Source of the DNA: Phlebotomus papatasi
Taxonomy: Eukaryota; Arthropoda; Insecta; Diptera; Psychodidae
Direction of reading: 5' to 3'
DNA: 64,000 nucleotides
NCBI RefSeq assembly: GCF_024763615.1
Contig: NC_077222.1
Location: 18,476,001 to 18,540,000 of the forward strand
The notes below the pieces were generated by a model. That model had not been told where the DNA came from. It did not search any database and was given only the letters and a program-made list of their open reading frames with translations. Made by a program: the position numbers and the translations under genes. Positions 1 through 11,410 of this stretch are shown here, one piece after another (position 1 is the stretch's first letter; each line of letters begins with the position of its first letter).

Positions 1-1526
1 AGTTATGAATATTCACGTTGAAGACGGAAGGTAAAAAGAACTTCACTTTTATCACAAAGTCACAAAGTTACAGCACTTCCAACAACATCGGAGATTTTTT
101 CTCGTCTGGCCTAAACCTTCGATAGACTAAGTTCCGATGAAGGAATATAATATTATTCAGAATCACGTGCGAGTCTGGGGGAGAGTTATACTCGACGATC
201 AGATCGAATGATATGAGCCCAGTTTCTGAGGCACTTGTGGAGTATATTCTTCAATTAATCTTAATGGTATAGCGTCACAGAAATTTCAACATTTGTTAGT
301 AAAAGATGTTTTCTCCCTTTCGCGCATCTTTCATGTGATAAATATTTAATTTGGAGTGACAAATCAGCAGAGGATATAATATACCGCATGTTGTTTGCAC
401 ATTATAGTCACAATATTTTAATAAATTGGTAACGACTTTGCCTTGAAGTACTCACAATCTTTACTTTTGCTGAACATCAATACGTTTCAATGACGATAAC
501 AGAGCATTTCCTTCCCAAATTCAAACACCTTCCTATTCTCACCTCAACTTATTATTCCAATCTGAGCGTTAAAATGATCTCAGAAGATGCTGAACACGCA
601 AAATAGTGAAGAATTTTTAAAGCAACATTGGCCTTTTAAAGACTTTCCATCTTATCTTTTATCAACCAAAGTGTGTGCGAATTTATGGCTCGCACATTAG
701 GTTATTTTAGTGTACATTAAATAAGACTATTCCTAAATAAAATGCCATCTCAGATGTGTTTGGAGATAAAACGAGGTAAATAGAATGAAAAAATACCAGA
801 TGCAAGATCATTTCTTATAATCGTACTAGCGGCATCAAGATCCGGTAAAAGACACATATTTGAACAACAATAAGCCCCACCGAGAAATTAATTCAAATAT
901 CACTATTTACCACCCCACACAGTCAAGTAAATACACTTTTTGGATAATTCCCCACGTTTTCAGGTGCACATGACGTGATAGATAATTCTCGCAGCATTAG
1001 TCCAAAATCGTTTGCAGAAATTACAAGGTATAAGTGCATCATCTCCGCCTTCATGTGGAATGCAGAGAATGCTGGAGGTGAGTTTAAAAGCATTTCCACC
1101 AATTTGCGTATTTTTTCGCCTCCGCTATAGAAAAATGCTAGCAAAAGTAGCGAAAAATTACAATGGGAGGAGAAATTTCTCAGGCTAATTTTTTTTTCCT
1201 CTCAAAATAGCTCCATTGATGAGAACCCAGACATTGACCTCTCATGCTATTTTTTACGATACTTTCAAGAGCTTTCCTCAAAAATAATTACAAGTTTGTG
1301 CTAGAGATTTTAAAACAATAATACCTTAAAGATGCTTTAATTGTGAGTCAATTACCGAACGGATATAAAATGCACGGAATTCTTTTCAATAGGTAACTCA
1401 AATAAAAATAAATCTTGAACCCTCGCACCTGCTGATTAAATCTAATAGAGTTTTAAATGTGTTAATAACAGATGAAGGAGAAAAGATTTCGCGAGATGTT
1501 CGCATTCATGTGAATACGTTTCGTAT
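1..1526. other. AT-rich non-coding DNA, nothing recognised
   Basis: No supportable gene, tRNA-like box or inverted-repeat element was seen. The open frames here are short and lack codon structure. Confidence 0.6.
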
Positions 1527-1528
1527 TA

Positions 1529-1744
1529 GGGGAAAGTGCCCATGCTTGATACCATTGGAACCTTCGTAATGACTAAATTTTCTATGTTTCACAATATGTA
1601 TGTGACTCATCACAAACATATTTTAAAAACTATGGGAAAGTGTCCTGTTTTTAAATATATTGCGGAGTCACGTTTATTGAGAAACATAGGAAAAATTTAG
1701 TCATTACGAAGCTTCAAATGGTATCAAGCATGGGCACTTTCCCC
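1529..1744. mobile_element. fold-back MITE, GGGGAAAGTGCCC termini
   Basis: A 216-bp element is bounded by TA on both sides (1527-1528, 1745-1746). Its two ends are near-identical inverted repeats of about 60 bp beginning GGGGAAAGTGCCCATGCTTG. The short centre leaves most of the element self-complementary. It has no coding capacity. Confidence 0.88.
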
Positions 1745-1825
1745 TACCTTTCCGTGAATAGAAGAACTTGAGGATTAGAACATTTAAAATCTCAGCTAAG
1801 AAAACCCATTTAGGAATTTCATATA

Positions 1826-2006
1826 GGGGGAAGTGGGGCACCTTTGAAATTGGGATAATTCTCCTAAATATGTTTAAGTATAACTGAGCCATATAATAAT
1901 GTAATTTAGCTTCTCAATCTGTGCAGCTAAATTATTTCATGATAAGGCTCAATTTTATTTAAAAATAAGAGAAAAATTCCAATTTAAAAGATGCCCCATT
2001 TTCCCT
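1826..2006. mobile_element. TA-flanked MITE, GGGGGAAGTGGGGCA termini
   Basis: A 181-bp element has about 38-bp terminal inverted repeats (GGGGGAAGTGGGGCACCTTT against AGGGAAAATGGGGCATCTTT) and TA flanks. A diverged relative in the opposite orientation lies at 7869-8066; the shared interior words are GAGCC, AATTTAGCTTCT and AAGGCTCA. Confidence 0.85.
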
Positions 2007-2008
2007 TA

Positions 2009-2056
2009 GGGGAAGACTTTAGGCTTCGCACACACTTTGGCTTCGATCATTTACTA
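2009..2056. mobile_element. truncated MITE end, GGGGAAGxCTTTxAGGCTTC family
   Basis: Only the left terminus (GGGGAAGACTTTAGGCTTCG) of the family seen complete at 11215-11410 and 25334-25519 is present. It ends where the CACACAGAAA element begins, suggesting truncation by that insertion. Confidence 0.6.
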
Positions 2057-2310
2057 CACACAGAAAAATGAAAAATTCTTAAACAGAAACACCCAGGAAT
2101 TTAATTTCAAATCCCATCGAATGAATGCCAATGCCCTAATTCTAAATCCTTGATCATTTAGTTTTAGTTGTAATTTGCAAATCTGTAGACATTTTTCATT
2201 TTCCAGCTAATGCTGAACTTAAGTTCCCGACCTCTTAACTTGAAAGAGCTAGGGATTCTAGCCCATTTCTTTCGCTCAGAGCTTCTCAACTTAAACGCCT
2301 CGGGGATTTT
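2057..2310. mobile_element. truncated copy of CACACAGAAAAAT element
   Basis: This is about 254 bp nearly identical to the first 250 bp of the complete copy at 2697-3013 and in the same orientation. It stops abruptly after GCCTCGGGGATT, where unrelated sequence begins. Confidence 0.82.
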
Positions 2311-2465
2311 CTAATATCCGGGTAGTAAATTTTACTGGCCGCATATTAGATATTAGAATTTAGCTGGATGACAGTAAATTTTAACGGAGGATAGTGATTT
2401 GGATTAAAATTACTATCCAAGCCAGTAAAATTTGCCATCCTACTGTTAGAATGTCATTCTGGAAT
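2311..2465. repeat. palindromic AT-rich element (CTAATATCCGG family)
   Basis: The segment carries internally repeated and inverted words such as CAGTAAATTTTA, ACTATCC and GGATAGT. A diverged relative is at 51795-51975. Exact ends are not clear. Confidence 0.5.
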
Positions 2466-2516
2466 ATCGTGGGTGCCGATGCAACGGTTCCCGATATGCT
2501 TTGAATACATTATAGG

Positions 2517-2696
2517 AGTTCGTGGCGCAGCTGGAAGATGCTCGACTGTCATCACAAAGGTCGCGTGTTCAAATCTCGGCGCAGTCGTCAATGTTGGAAA
2601 AAGATTTTCACGTACCAAATGGCTTTGAAATACAGAGAATATCATCCAGGGAGGGCCCCAAGCCCTCAAACAATGGTCAAAAATGAATAAACATTT
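2517..2696 (+). mobile_element. tRNA-derived SINE fragment
   Basis: GTGGCGCAGCTGG resembles a pol III A box, and GCGTGTTCAAATCTC lies at the right distance to be a decayed B box. The tRNA-like head is followed by about 100 bp of unrelated body ending before the MITE at 2697. The head resembles that of the copy at 32621. Confidence 0.6.
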
Positions 2697-3013
2697 CACA
2701 GAAAAATGGAAAATTCTTAAATAAGAAACACCCAGGAATTTAATTTCAAATCCCATCCAATGAATGCCAATGCCCTAATTCTCTAAATCCGATCATTTAG
2801 TTTTAGTTGTAATTTGCAAATCTGTAGACATTTTTCATTTTCCAGCTAATGCTGAACTTAAGTTCCCGATCTCTTAACTTGAAAGAGCTAGGGATTCTAG
2901 CCCATTTCTTTCGCTCAGAGCTTCTAAACTTAAACGCCTCGGGGATTCACGTCCAATTTAAGTTCCCAGGATCTTATATATTCTTAAATTTAGAGTCAAA
3001 ATTTTTCTGTGTG
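2697..3013. mobile_element. CACACAGAAAAAT-terminus MITE, full length
   Basis: A 317-bp element begins CACAGAAAAATGGAAAATTC and ends AAATTTTTCTGTGTG, giving imperfect terminal inverted repeats. Its 5' four-fifths is duplicated at 2057-2310. Confidence 0.78.
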
Positions 3014-3018
3014 TATTA

Positions 3019-3367
3019 CTATTTACTATTTATTTATTTAAATCAGAACCTATAGGGTCCGCCCCTCTTACATGGTTTGATTAAGTTTAAACTAAAAAGA
3101 AATAGACGGGAAGCATATCAAAGTATTCGAAGAAGAATAAAAAAGATTATGGATTTAACCTGACTCAGTCTGGAAGAATCTAGCGATGCCTATCAGTGAT
3201 GATCTGGCATGTAAGGGAAGGGAGTTGAACAAGACAACCCCGTCGACAAAAATGGTTCGCGATAGCTGGTTAGAGTGCGCCCTCGGCACCAGGAGTCCCC
3301 GCACCCTGGCCGAGGCCCCAGGAATCAGAAGTGAGGTCAAGTAACGCGGATTTCTTTTTTTCCTCAT
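3019..3367 (-). pseudogene. non-LTR retrotransposon 3' end with RT C-terminus
   Basis: The minus strand carries a 5'-truncated non-LTR retrotransposon. The frame at 3367-3155 encodes 70 residues including PRAHSNQLSRTIFVDGVV and FNSLP. This resembles the R-x-n-F-x-x-G-x-x-x-W/F-N-S-L-P signature at the end of CR1/jockey-type reverse-transcriptase ORFs. A stop follows, then about 100 bp of 3' UTR (GAGGGGCGGACCC) and an AAATAAATAAATAG tail. Only the C-terminal end is present, so it is a dead copy. The clade is not certain. Confidence 0.72.
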
Positions 3368-3379
3368 ATTCTATTAGTA

Positions 3380-4174
3380 GTAGGGTGGAATCACCACTTC
3401 TCGCCAGTGCCCCACTTCTCGCCACGTTGAAATCGCTATTTTTCACGATTTATGAAATAAATTAGCCGCAAAGTTACTTGTATTTTTATTGCTGCTACGT
3501 ATAGAGTCGAAAAACACTAATTTTTTGTTTTAAATTTAAATGTTTGAGAATCTTTTAGAGGAATATTTTAAGCAAGTGAATCGAATCCAATATTTCTTAC
3601 CAAATATAGTAAGTGTCATGAAACTTTTATCGAACAAAATTTAATTTTTGAATAAGTAATTTGCCTATTGAACTTTTAATTACATTCGGCGAATACATAA
3701 AATTTGTATTTAGTTAGTTTATATTTCATTTTATATAATTTTTATGTAAAAATGAGCCATGGCGGAAAGTGGTAATATTCTAAAATTGATTCACCACCTG
3801 TCGCCATAGCTTTTCAATAGGTGACGCTAACTCCACTTCATAGATTCTCAGTTGTCAAATCTACTTTGTTTACTTACTGCAATATTCTAATAATTTAATT
3901 TCTCAAATAAAAGTGAAGAAAAATCATTTAATGTGAGTAATAATAAGGTGATCATGAGGAAAAAGAAATGTTGAATATATTCTTTGCATATTATATTATT
4001 ATTAGAGTTCTGTAAAGGCAAGGAAATATGGAATTCTATATGTATATACGAAGTACTAAAGTTTCTCTTCAAAAAATGTCTTGGAAAGTTTTTGAGTTCC
4101 TTGGGAGATCCTACGGTTCCTTTTCATAAACAGAAGAAAGCCTAGGTTCTTGAAATAGTCGTGAATGGGAGACT
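3380..4174. other. non-coding, possible decayed inverted-repeat element
   Basis: ACCACTTCTCGCC at about 3392 and GGCGGAAAGTGGT at about 3762 form an inverted pair, possibly the ends of a degraded MITE. Nothing else was recognised. Confidence 0.3.
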
Positions 4175-4392
4175 CATTACGAAGGATTAGCTGTTTCAAA
4201 TTACAAGCAAAGTGTCCCGAATTACAAACAAGGTGTCCGAAATTACACTCAAATTGATGTCTATGTTTTAATTAATTTTTAATCGTATTAAAATTAATTC
4301 AGGATAAGGATCTAACAAAAAAATTAAATTTGTATTAAAACTGTTGCACTTCCACATTAGAACATTGGCGGTTATATGCACCCTATTCCAAA
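4175..4392. repeat. partial relative of the 42948-44002 element
   Basis: Words including GGATTAGCTGT, AAxGTGTCC, AATTAATTTTTAA and TTGCACTTC occur in the same order as in the right half of the 1.05-kb element at 42948-44002. The left half and left terminus are absent. Confidence 0.6.
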
Positions 4393-6862
4393 TATTGAGC
4401 GTTTGCGCTATAATTTCTTTTTAGCCGTTGAATCTGGGTTTGTAAACAATTACAATTGAATTATAAACCAACAATAAATTAATGAATGAACAAACCACAA
4501 TTCAAAGTTTTGCATTTTTTTTTTAAATATCTTAATTTATATATTTTTTAAATATAATATTTACGGGTTTCTATTACAAATTGAAAACGGTTAAATCCCC
4601 CGCGCCGATACCTTCTAAGAGCTTTCCTAGTGTTAGGCTGTGTGTTATCCCTTTAGAAGGGGTATTGTAGATAGGATTAGCATTGAGATTGAATAGATCG
4701 TAAGGAGGAAATCTGAGGGTTCTGGAGAAACCTCTGGCGGTTAAGGGGCTCGTCCACGTGATTGCGCCCTTACAGATTCGCTAATGCATCTAACAAAATT
4801 TATTTATATAAAAATAAATTTTGTATATTTTTATATAAAAAAAATTATAGATTAAATTGGTATTGTTATTTATAACTGAATTAATTGCAGACAAATCCAA
4901 GATAATATATAATGTCTGCAATTAAAAACGGTTCGGAATATAGTATATTGCTATATTTATTTTTCTCCTTGATAAGTTCTTTTTTCTTTATGAAAACTAT
5001 TCTACGGATTTTACATTATTATTATTATTTTTTTGAATGACCTTTTCATAAAACACTTGTCTTTACTCTCGTGTCACAGCTAACTAACTTATTGTCAATT
5101 TATGTTTTTTTTAACTTTCTCGAAGTATTTTAATCAAATTAAACTGCAACAGGATTCATTAAGGTAATAAACATGCATAATGTCCACTTGCAGAATTTTT
5201 AATACGTGTATGAAAATACAAAAAACAATAATCGTACGATGTAAACTGAACACTCTTGAAGGCACTATGAAATGCATTACTAATATTCCGGCATTATTTA
5301 ATGTAAATTTCATGTTCATTTAAAGGATTTATATTGCTTTCTCTTAAAATTTGAATAATAAATATGAATTAATTAATGGGTGTTTCTCACAAATTGAAAG
5401 CATCTATGTCTTATCATTTAGCTTCTAAGTTAAATTCAATTAAAATTGAATTATTCACTACCTTAGATTCCCAAAGCAATGCTATAATATGTGTAATATA
5501 TAATTCTAAATTGATTGATTGCGTGTTGTCTCTCTTTAAAGCTCGAGCATAATTATACGCAAAATCAATGGCCTATAAATAGCTCTAACTTGAAAGTTCG
5601 AGTTAAGAAATAAATCTTGAAGTTTTCAAACGCACTTTCAGTTTAAATTTAATAACATATTAAATGTTAAAAAAAAACTCCAAGTTCCGCTAAAGCTTCA
5701 AAGTCAATTCAATGTTCAAGACTTTTAAAGCCAACGGCGTCATCATTGAAGGATATTTTTAGCCATGAAGCGTCGTAGAATTGCCTTTTGCAGAATATTT
5801 TTCAACTTAAAGAATCCCACAAAGTGTCAATGAAAGTGTGGAAATATGATGGGAAAATAATAAAGGATGTTTATTTCTGTACCCTGAGCTTTTCTCTTCA
5901 ACTTGCAGCCACTTCTCTTGGGGTGATATGTGCGATGTCCTCAAAATGTAAGACGAGACACGTTTCTCCCTCGAGCAACATTCTCATTATAATGAGCTCA
6001 TATATAACTCAACAATCACTTAGCACTTTGTATATCAGCATAACGACGGGATATATCATTATCTCAGTATTCATTTTTTTTCTCCCCATATTTTAGCGTG
6101 ATTTTTTTCATTGGGATGAAGTGATGCAGCATGATTTCGCTATTTAAATTCCTTCTTTTTTATTTAGTAATTGGGAAGAGGATGGCTAAATGAAAAGTGT
6201 CGGAAGCACACTTGTGAAAATATTGCTAAAAATATTTTATGACATTGTGGCAATTATTTTTCTTTTCCAAAACAGGAATTTTGTTCCACTTGAAATTTAA
6301 AAGAGAACTCTCAACATGAGATATCCCCTTTCTGTTTGAGGAACCTCCAAGCAAATATATGAACAAGGACCATTAAATCACACACGCTGCCCTTAGACAA
6401 ACTCTTCCAATATTGTAAGGTTGAATAGAGATAAAATTACCCACTTGGGAGTGTGTGACATTTTTATCAAAACACGTAGAAAGTGAATTAAAACACGGGG
6501 AGACCTTTTTCCGGTAGTATTACTTCACGTGGAGCTACCACAGTTGAGAAAAAGGTCATTTATGGCACAAGACGCGTGTCCTGACCGTTCTCTGAATTTT
6601 TTGGGATTCATCAAATCCCATGCGAGAAGGAAAAGATAAAAATGGAAATCAATCCCCTTTTTATTGTGTCAACTACGAGACCATTCTTTGATAGGCAGGG
6701 CACAATACGTCCTTTAACAGTTTCGATTTTGTTAGTTTTTTGTGTGAGCTTTAAAAAATCCAATTTACACACGATATCTTTAAAATCTAAATTTGGCAAC
6801 TTTTTGAAAATGCTATATTTTTAAAAAATTATCTGTAATTTGTGGAATTGAGTCAATAAAAT
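4393..6862. other. AT-rich non-coding DNA
   Basis: No gene or bounded repeat was supported. A short AT palindrome occurs near 4795-4850. The longest open frames (about 100 codons) look random. Confidence 0.5.
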
Positions 6863-6864
6863 TA

Positions 6865-7095
6865 AGGTAAAGTACCCTCACTCGACCAGGTTCCTCGATT
6901 CGACCAGTGGGTCAATTTTTGAATGTTTGATGGTCAATTTCGTCAATTTCTATGAATTTGTCACTGGTTCGTATTATTCATAGAATAATTGATTTATTAA
7001 TGTTAGACGATACGCTGAATAGCAAATATAAATAAATTGAATAAATAAATCTACCGGTCGAGACGAGGAACCGGTCGAGCGAGGGCACTTTACCT
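6865..7095. mobile_element. TA-flanked MITE, AGGTAAAGTRCCCTC termini
   Basis: A 231-bp element has terminal inverted repeats AGGTAAAGTACCCTCACTCG and AGGTAAAGTGCCCTCGCTCG and TA on each side. The copy at 12983-13190 is in the opposite orientation. Confidence 0.87.
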
Positions 7096-7266
7096 TATGT
7101 AAAATTAATTCAAAAAATAAAAATAATGATAAAGAAAAGAATAAAGATTCATCTAGCATTTAGGAACACTAAAAAAATTTTTGAGAGGAGTTAATGCCAC
7201 TTCCTGAAGTTCTATTTTATATTAGACCATGTAAAATCGTAGAGACGAAATGATCAAACCTATTAA

Positions 7267-7510
7267 CTCTTTCTGGACCGCAGCATATGCTGCAAGACAA
7301 ATGAGCCATTTTTTTAATCAAAAATATCTAAGCTCAGGAATTAATTGAGGTCCTACAAAACATATGTTATATTTGGACATCCTTATGTAGTTTGTAATCA
7401 TCCACAAGAATCGGAATTTTATCAGTCCTGAATAATTAAAAAAACATTGTTTTTTACTGAATATTCATATGCTGCTTTGGGTACTCAGAGTCCCAAAAGA
7501 GACGAAAGAG
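7267..7510. mobile_element. piggyBac-like MITE with TTAA flanks
   Basis: The 244-bp segment lies between two TTAA tetranucleotides (7263-7266, 7511-7514). It begins CTCTTTCTGGACCGCAGC and ends GACGAAAGAG. A subterminal GCATATGCTGC word occurs near the left end and ATATGCTGC near the right. TTAA duplications are a piggyBac hallmark; no transposase remains. Confidence 0.6.
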
Positions 7511-7868
7511 TTAACAAGTCTATGAAACCTAAAAATGGAGTAACGTGAGTTAGTAAGGTGATTAATTTAACATTATTTTAAGCTTCTTTGTCTACCCGAC
7601 TATTGTGTCTATTATGACTCCCATTGTGTTAAAAATAACAATTCAAGATGAGACGGTCCCGTCCCGAGCCTTTACTGCTCTAAGATTTTCCTTAATTTAG
7701 CATTTATATAAACTATTTTTTAGAATTTTTATTTAGTACAGGAAAGTGTTTCGCAGACTCTAAATTTATATCATTTACCGTTTAGCTTATTTTAAGTACA
7801 GTAACGAACGGAGAAACGGTCTAACAGCGTTACATATTTTTTTATCCTAGCTGCAAGGATATATGGTA

Positions 7869-8066
7869 GGGGGAAGTTGGGCACTTTTAAAAGTAAGACA
7901 TATTTGAAATTGGGATTTTTCACATATTTTTAATTAAAATTGAGCCTTATCGTGATATAATTTTGCTGCACAATCAGTTTAAGAAGCTAAATTAGATTAT
8001 GATATGGCTCAGTTCTACTTAAACATGGGAGAAGAATCCCAATTTCAAAGTTGCCCTACTTCTCTC
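7869..8066. mobile_element. MITE related to 1826-2006
   Basis: Starts GGGGGAAGTTGGGCA after TA and ends TTGCCCTACTTCTCTC before TA. The interior is homologous to the 1826-2006 copy in reverse orientation (GAGCCTTATC against GATAAGGCTC). Confidence 0.82.
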
Positions 8067-8618
8067 TATAAACATTTAAAAAAATTAGGAGGTTTTATGA
8101 CGGACTCTTTTTTTGTCATTTCAAAGATAAAGACCGGAAAGCTCAAATTCTAGAAAAACTGCAAAAGATTGTAGAAGTAAAATTTAGTGTATAGAGATCA
8201 ATATACAGTAGGAATCATAAGGTTGTTACGGTACCCATTTCTAGTGAAAGTGGCTTTAAAAAACTATTGAAAATATTTTTAAAATTTAAGTTTTTGCTTC
8301 CATTACCTTCAATGGTTATTGCTCTTTCGAATTATTGGGTTTGGAAAAAATATTTTAAATTTTTCATTACTTAATAAAATTAATTTAAAAAAGTAATGCA
8401 ACATTTCATCGATCAAAAGTTTGTTACGGTGTTCGAAGCAATAAATATAGCGAACGGGCCATGAAACGCTGTCAAATCCAAAAGTATAAGGACATTAACC
8501 GTTTAATTTAACGACAAGAGGGTCAGCAAAAAATCCTTTATTCAAAGAATTTTTAAACAAAATGTGAGAGTAGTTTAATGTTCAAAAGAATTCAAGAAAG
8601 CTAAAGTATTACTCTTTA

Positions 8619-8801
8619 GGGGAAACTAGGCATGGTTCGTACAAAGTGAACCTTCAAACGATGCGAATTTCCTCTTTGGTTGTAAAGAGCTAGTTCGTCA
8701 TTTTTTAGTCATAAGATAGATAATTATTAACCTCATGAAACGAGATGGAAAATTTGCATCATTTGAAGGTTCACTGTGTGCGAACCATGCCTACATTCCC
8801 T
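8619..8801. mobile_element. TA-flanked MITE, GGGGAAACTAGGCATGG termini
   Basis: A 183-bp element has about 50-bp inverted termini (GGGGAAACTAGGCATGGTTC against GGGAATGTAGGCATGGTTCG) and TA at both ends. Its subterminal word CCTTCAAAxxATGxGAATTT is shared with the element at 16960-17174, suggesting a common lineage. Confidence 0.85.
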
Positions 8802-8812
8802 TACTAAATCTA

Positions 8813-9019
8813 GGGGAAAGCGCGCTACCTTCGGACGGCTTAAGCTTTGGACAATTCAATTTTTTCTCTATGTTCACCCATAGCTCTTTTCTGCAAATTT
8901 GAAGCATTGGATTAGCTATTAAAATATAATATTAATTGAACCAAATTTATTTATAACACATTGAAAAAAGAAATGATTTGTGCGAAGCATAAATCGTCCG
9001 AAGGTAGCGCGCTTTCCCC
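8813..9019. mobile_element. MITE, GGGGAAAGCGCGCTACC termini
   Basis: A 207-bp element has perfect 25-bp inverted termini starting GGGGAAAGCGCGCTACCTTC. TA precedes the left end; the right flank is GA, so one TA has decayed. Confidence 0.87.
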
Positions 9020-9166
9020 GACTTCTTTATTTTAGACAGCATTTTTCATTTTTTTGTAGCCGAAAAATCATGATGAAGAAAATCAGTAAATAAAAAGAAT
9101 AGATGAAAATTTCCATTAAAATTAAAACTAATAAGTGCTTTTTTAACTTTTGCTATTTACTGAGTA

Positions 9167-9358
9167 GGGGAGACCGAGGCAGAATAAGCTACGTGTAGTA
9201 TTAGGTAGTTGTATCTTATAGTTTGCCTGCGAAGGAATATTGAGGAAACGTCCCTTTCTATTCATTGAAATATTTATCAGCCTCATACAAACATTTTTTG
9301 TACGAATTATACGCAATTAAAAATCTCATTTGGTGGCTAGTTATACCCCGGTCTTCCC
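9167..9358. mobile_element. TA-flanked MITE, GGGGAGACCGRGG family
   Basis: Starts GGGGAGACCGAGGCAGAATA and ends ATACCCCGGTCTTCCC between TA dinucleotides. Copies occur at 20340-20553 and, interrupted, at 52541-52893; all share TTCATTGAAATATT and ACAAATTATACGCAA-like interior words. Confidence 0.83.
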
Positions 9359-9446
9359 TACCTCTAAAAATAATTTTAACATCAAATTATTAAATCGTGA
9401 TGAGGCTTTAAAAAATTAAATATGTTTTGCCTAAAAACGGGTCATG

Positions 9447-9707
9447 TCAATGGCAAGCGGAGTTGCCGACATCAAAGCTCCTGACCCACATGGGGCAGGG
9501 GCCAACGGACAAACACACAAGTGGAGGGTGGTTTGGATTACCCCAGCCCACATTCACATTGGAGAAATTCCATAGCTGCCTGCTGTCTCTGGAATGCGCT
9601 ACGGCGCTTCTCAAACGATTGAGAGACTTCCATGTTGTCCATTCTTGGTCACCACCAGGAGGAAGGCCCTCCTTCAGTTCGAGAAAATCTGGTAGAAAGA
9701 CTTCTTT
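9447..9707 (-). pseudogene. retrotransposon ORF remnant, NRLR and CCHC-like region
   Basis: An 86-codon open frame on the minus strand reads through EWTTWKSLNRLRSAVAHSRD and ends with NPNHPPLVC before a stop. The W-x-LNRLR-x-x-x-x motif followed by a histidine/cysteine-rich stretch resembles the region downstream of reverse transcriptase in insect non-LTR elements (NRLRTGxGRC... QTxxHLxxC). The expected cysteines are largely lost and no RT domain remains. The plus-strand frame here lacks an early ATG and is judged a shadow. Confidence 0.45.
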
Positions 9708-9966
9708 TCATAGATTAAGTCTGGCCGCCTCTGCAGATTGATCAAGTGCTTTAACAGAGTGACAAAAGCTCTTACGAGCTTAATATCAAATAATTTAGTT
9801 TTATTGTGGTAGTTTTCCTCTTTATAGAATTTTCATTTTATTTTTAAAGATATTAATAGACAAACCAGAGCTAATTTTATTTACTCATAGAAAAAGAATT
9901 CAGCAAACATCGAAAGAGACATAAATCGCCATAACCAGTAAAATGATTATAAATCTAAATCAAACC

Positions 9967-11175
9967 CAAGGGGGAGATATTAGGGTCGGAAGTGGTGTAC
10001 AGCTGAAAATGAAGTGCATGGAAGTCTTTGGTAGTGGGAGTATCCGAAAATAATGTCTTCTCTGTTTAATTCGAAAAAGTTGGTTGGCATTTTACAAGTT
10101 CGGTTATGATAACAAAACGTAGGGGGGTAGCCAGTTTAATAAAAAGTGAAGCTTTTTTTTTACTTTACTCTGTTAATATTTTGCAGATTTTGCTCCTCGA
10201 TTCAAACAATTTTCTCATAATTCTTGTTAAACTTCTAATGCATAATTTCGAAATATATCAAAGTGATAAGTCAATTCTCTTTGGGGAAAAACTTGTCATT
10301 AGGTTCATTTTGTTTTTGTAAAAATGTATGAAAAAATGAAAGTGGTTACCCCCCTGACAAAACGGAATAAATAAAGCTAAACTTTATTATAGCTTATTTT
10401 TTGTTATAATTTCGCCGACGAAATATTCTGTTGATAGATCTCACTTATCTGACCGCTATCCTGTCGCTTGATCTATTTTTCAAAGTAAGATAAGTAACTT
10501 TTTCAAATGTGACAAGGAACTTTTAGCCGATAGAAAATTATCAACTTGGTAAACAATTATTTTTGATACGATATTACTTTTTTTTTGAAATGCATAAATA
10601 ACATTTATAGATTACAGGCAGCTCATTTTCAAAAAGATAAATTTTAAAAAGAATTTGTTTTTCATTGCTCCTACCTGATTTCTCAAAATATACCTTTGTC
10701 AAAAATTTTTTGGCGGATACTGTACTTCTGAAGTGCTGAATCAGTTGTTGCACTCGTACTTTTAGTCTCTTAGACTTTCCCACACAGTTTCAATAAATTA
10801 GAAACGACAATACATTTTTTTAGACTTTCTTTTCCAAAAGTAACTTCACTAATCTCTTAGAAAATCCATAGATAGAAATTCTGTTGGTCGTAAAACACAG
10901 TTAATCTACCGCTATAGAAATTCAACATAGAAGCAAAATATTAAAAAATATACGTAAAAATAAATTTTCTTAGAATTTTTTAAGTTTTTTTCATAATATT
11001 GAATAAATTACTGATTTTTAAGTATGAGAAGTGCATGAAGTGCAAGAAGTGCTGGAAGTATTGCAGCTTTTTCGGGAGTCTTCCGAAATGCTGGAAGTGT
11101 AAAAGACTCTTCCATACAAATTGTGGAAGTGTCTGGAAGTGGTGTACACATTTTTACCCTAATATCTCCCCCTTG
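9967..11175. mobile_element. 1.2-kb TIR element with nested MITE
   Basis: Both ends carry CAAGGGGGAGATATTAGGGT as a perfect 20-bp inverted repeat. Subterminal GGAAGTGGTGTACA words occur near both ends in the same orientation. The flanks share the word CAAACC. A second element (10122-10354) is inserted inside. No transposase was found. The apparent CxxCKKCW frame near 11030 is a product of GAAGTGC-type tandem repetition. Confidence 0.72.
10122..10354. mobile_element. MITE nested in the 1.2-kb element
   Basis: Starts GGGGGGTAGCCAGTTTAATA and ends GTGGTTACCCCCC. It is homologous along its length to 58880-59148 (AATAAAAAGTGAAG, TTCGAAATATATCA, GATAAGTCAATTCTC). A fragment is at 51559-51615. Confidence 0.75.
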
Positions 11176-11214
11176 ACCAAACCTTTTTTTTATTAATTAG
11201 GTTAGGGGAAGGCT

Positions 11215-11410
11215 TTCAGGCTTCGCACAAACTTTGACTCCTAACACTTGATATTTTCCCATATTCTTTTAATAAATCTGACTGAGGAAATGTGCGACCT
11301 AAGACTAAATATTAAAATATATTGCCATAGGTCAGATTCATTAAAGAAATATGGCAAAAAATATAAAGTGTTCGGAGCGAGAATGTGTGCGAAACCTGTA
11401 AGCCTTCCCC
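11215..11410. mobile_element. MITE, GGGGAAGGCTTTCAGGCTTC termini
   Basis: A 196-bp element has about 25-bp inverted ends (GGGGAAGGCTTTCAGGCTTC against GGGGAAGGCTTACAGGTTTC). TA is on the left; the right flank is TT. A second copy is at 25334-25519. Confidence 0.83.

Noticed and set aside
9427..9741. 104-codon plus-strand frame, GC-richer than surroundings
   Set aside because: No early ATG; the minus strand in the same place gives a better match to retrotransposon tails.
10999..11196. Cysteine-rich frame (KCMKCKKCWKYC) resembling a zinc-binding protein
   Set aside because: Arises from tandem GAAGTGC/GGAAGTG words near the end of the 1.2-kb TIR element; spacing of cysteines follows the DNA repeat.
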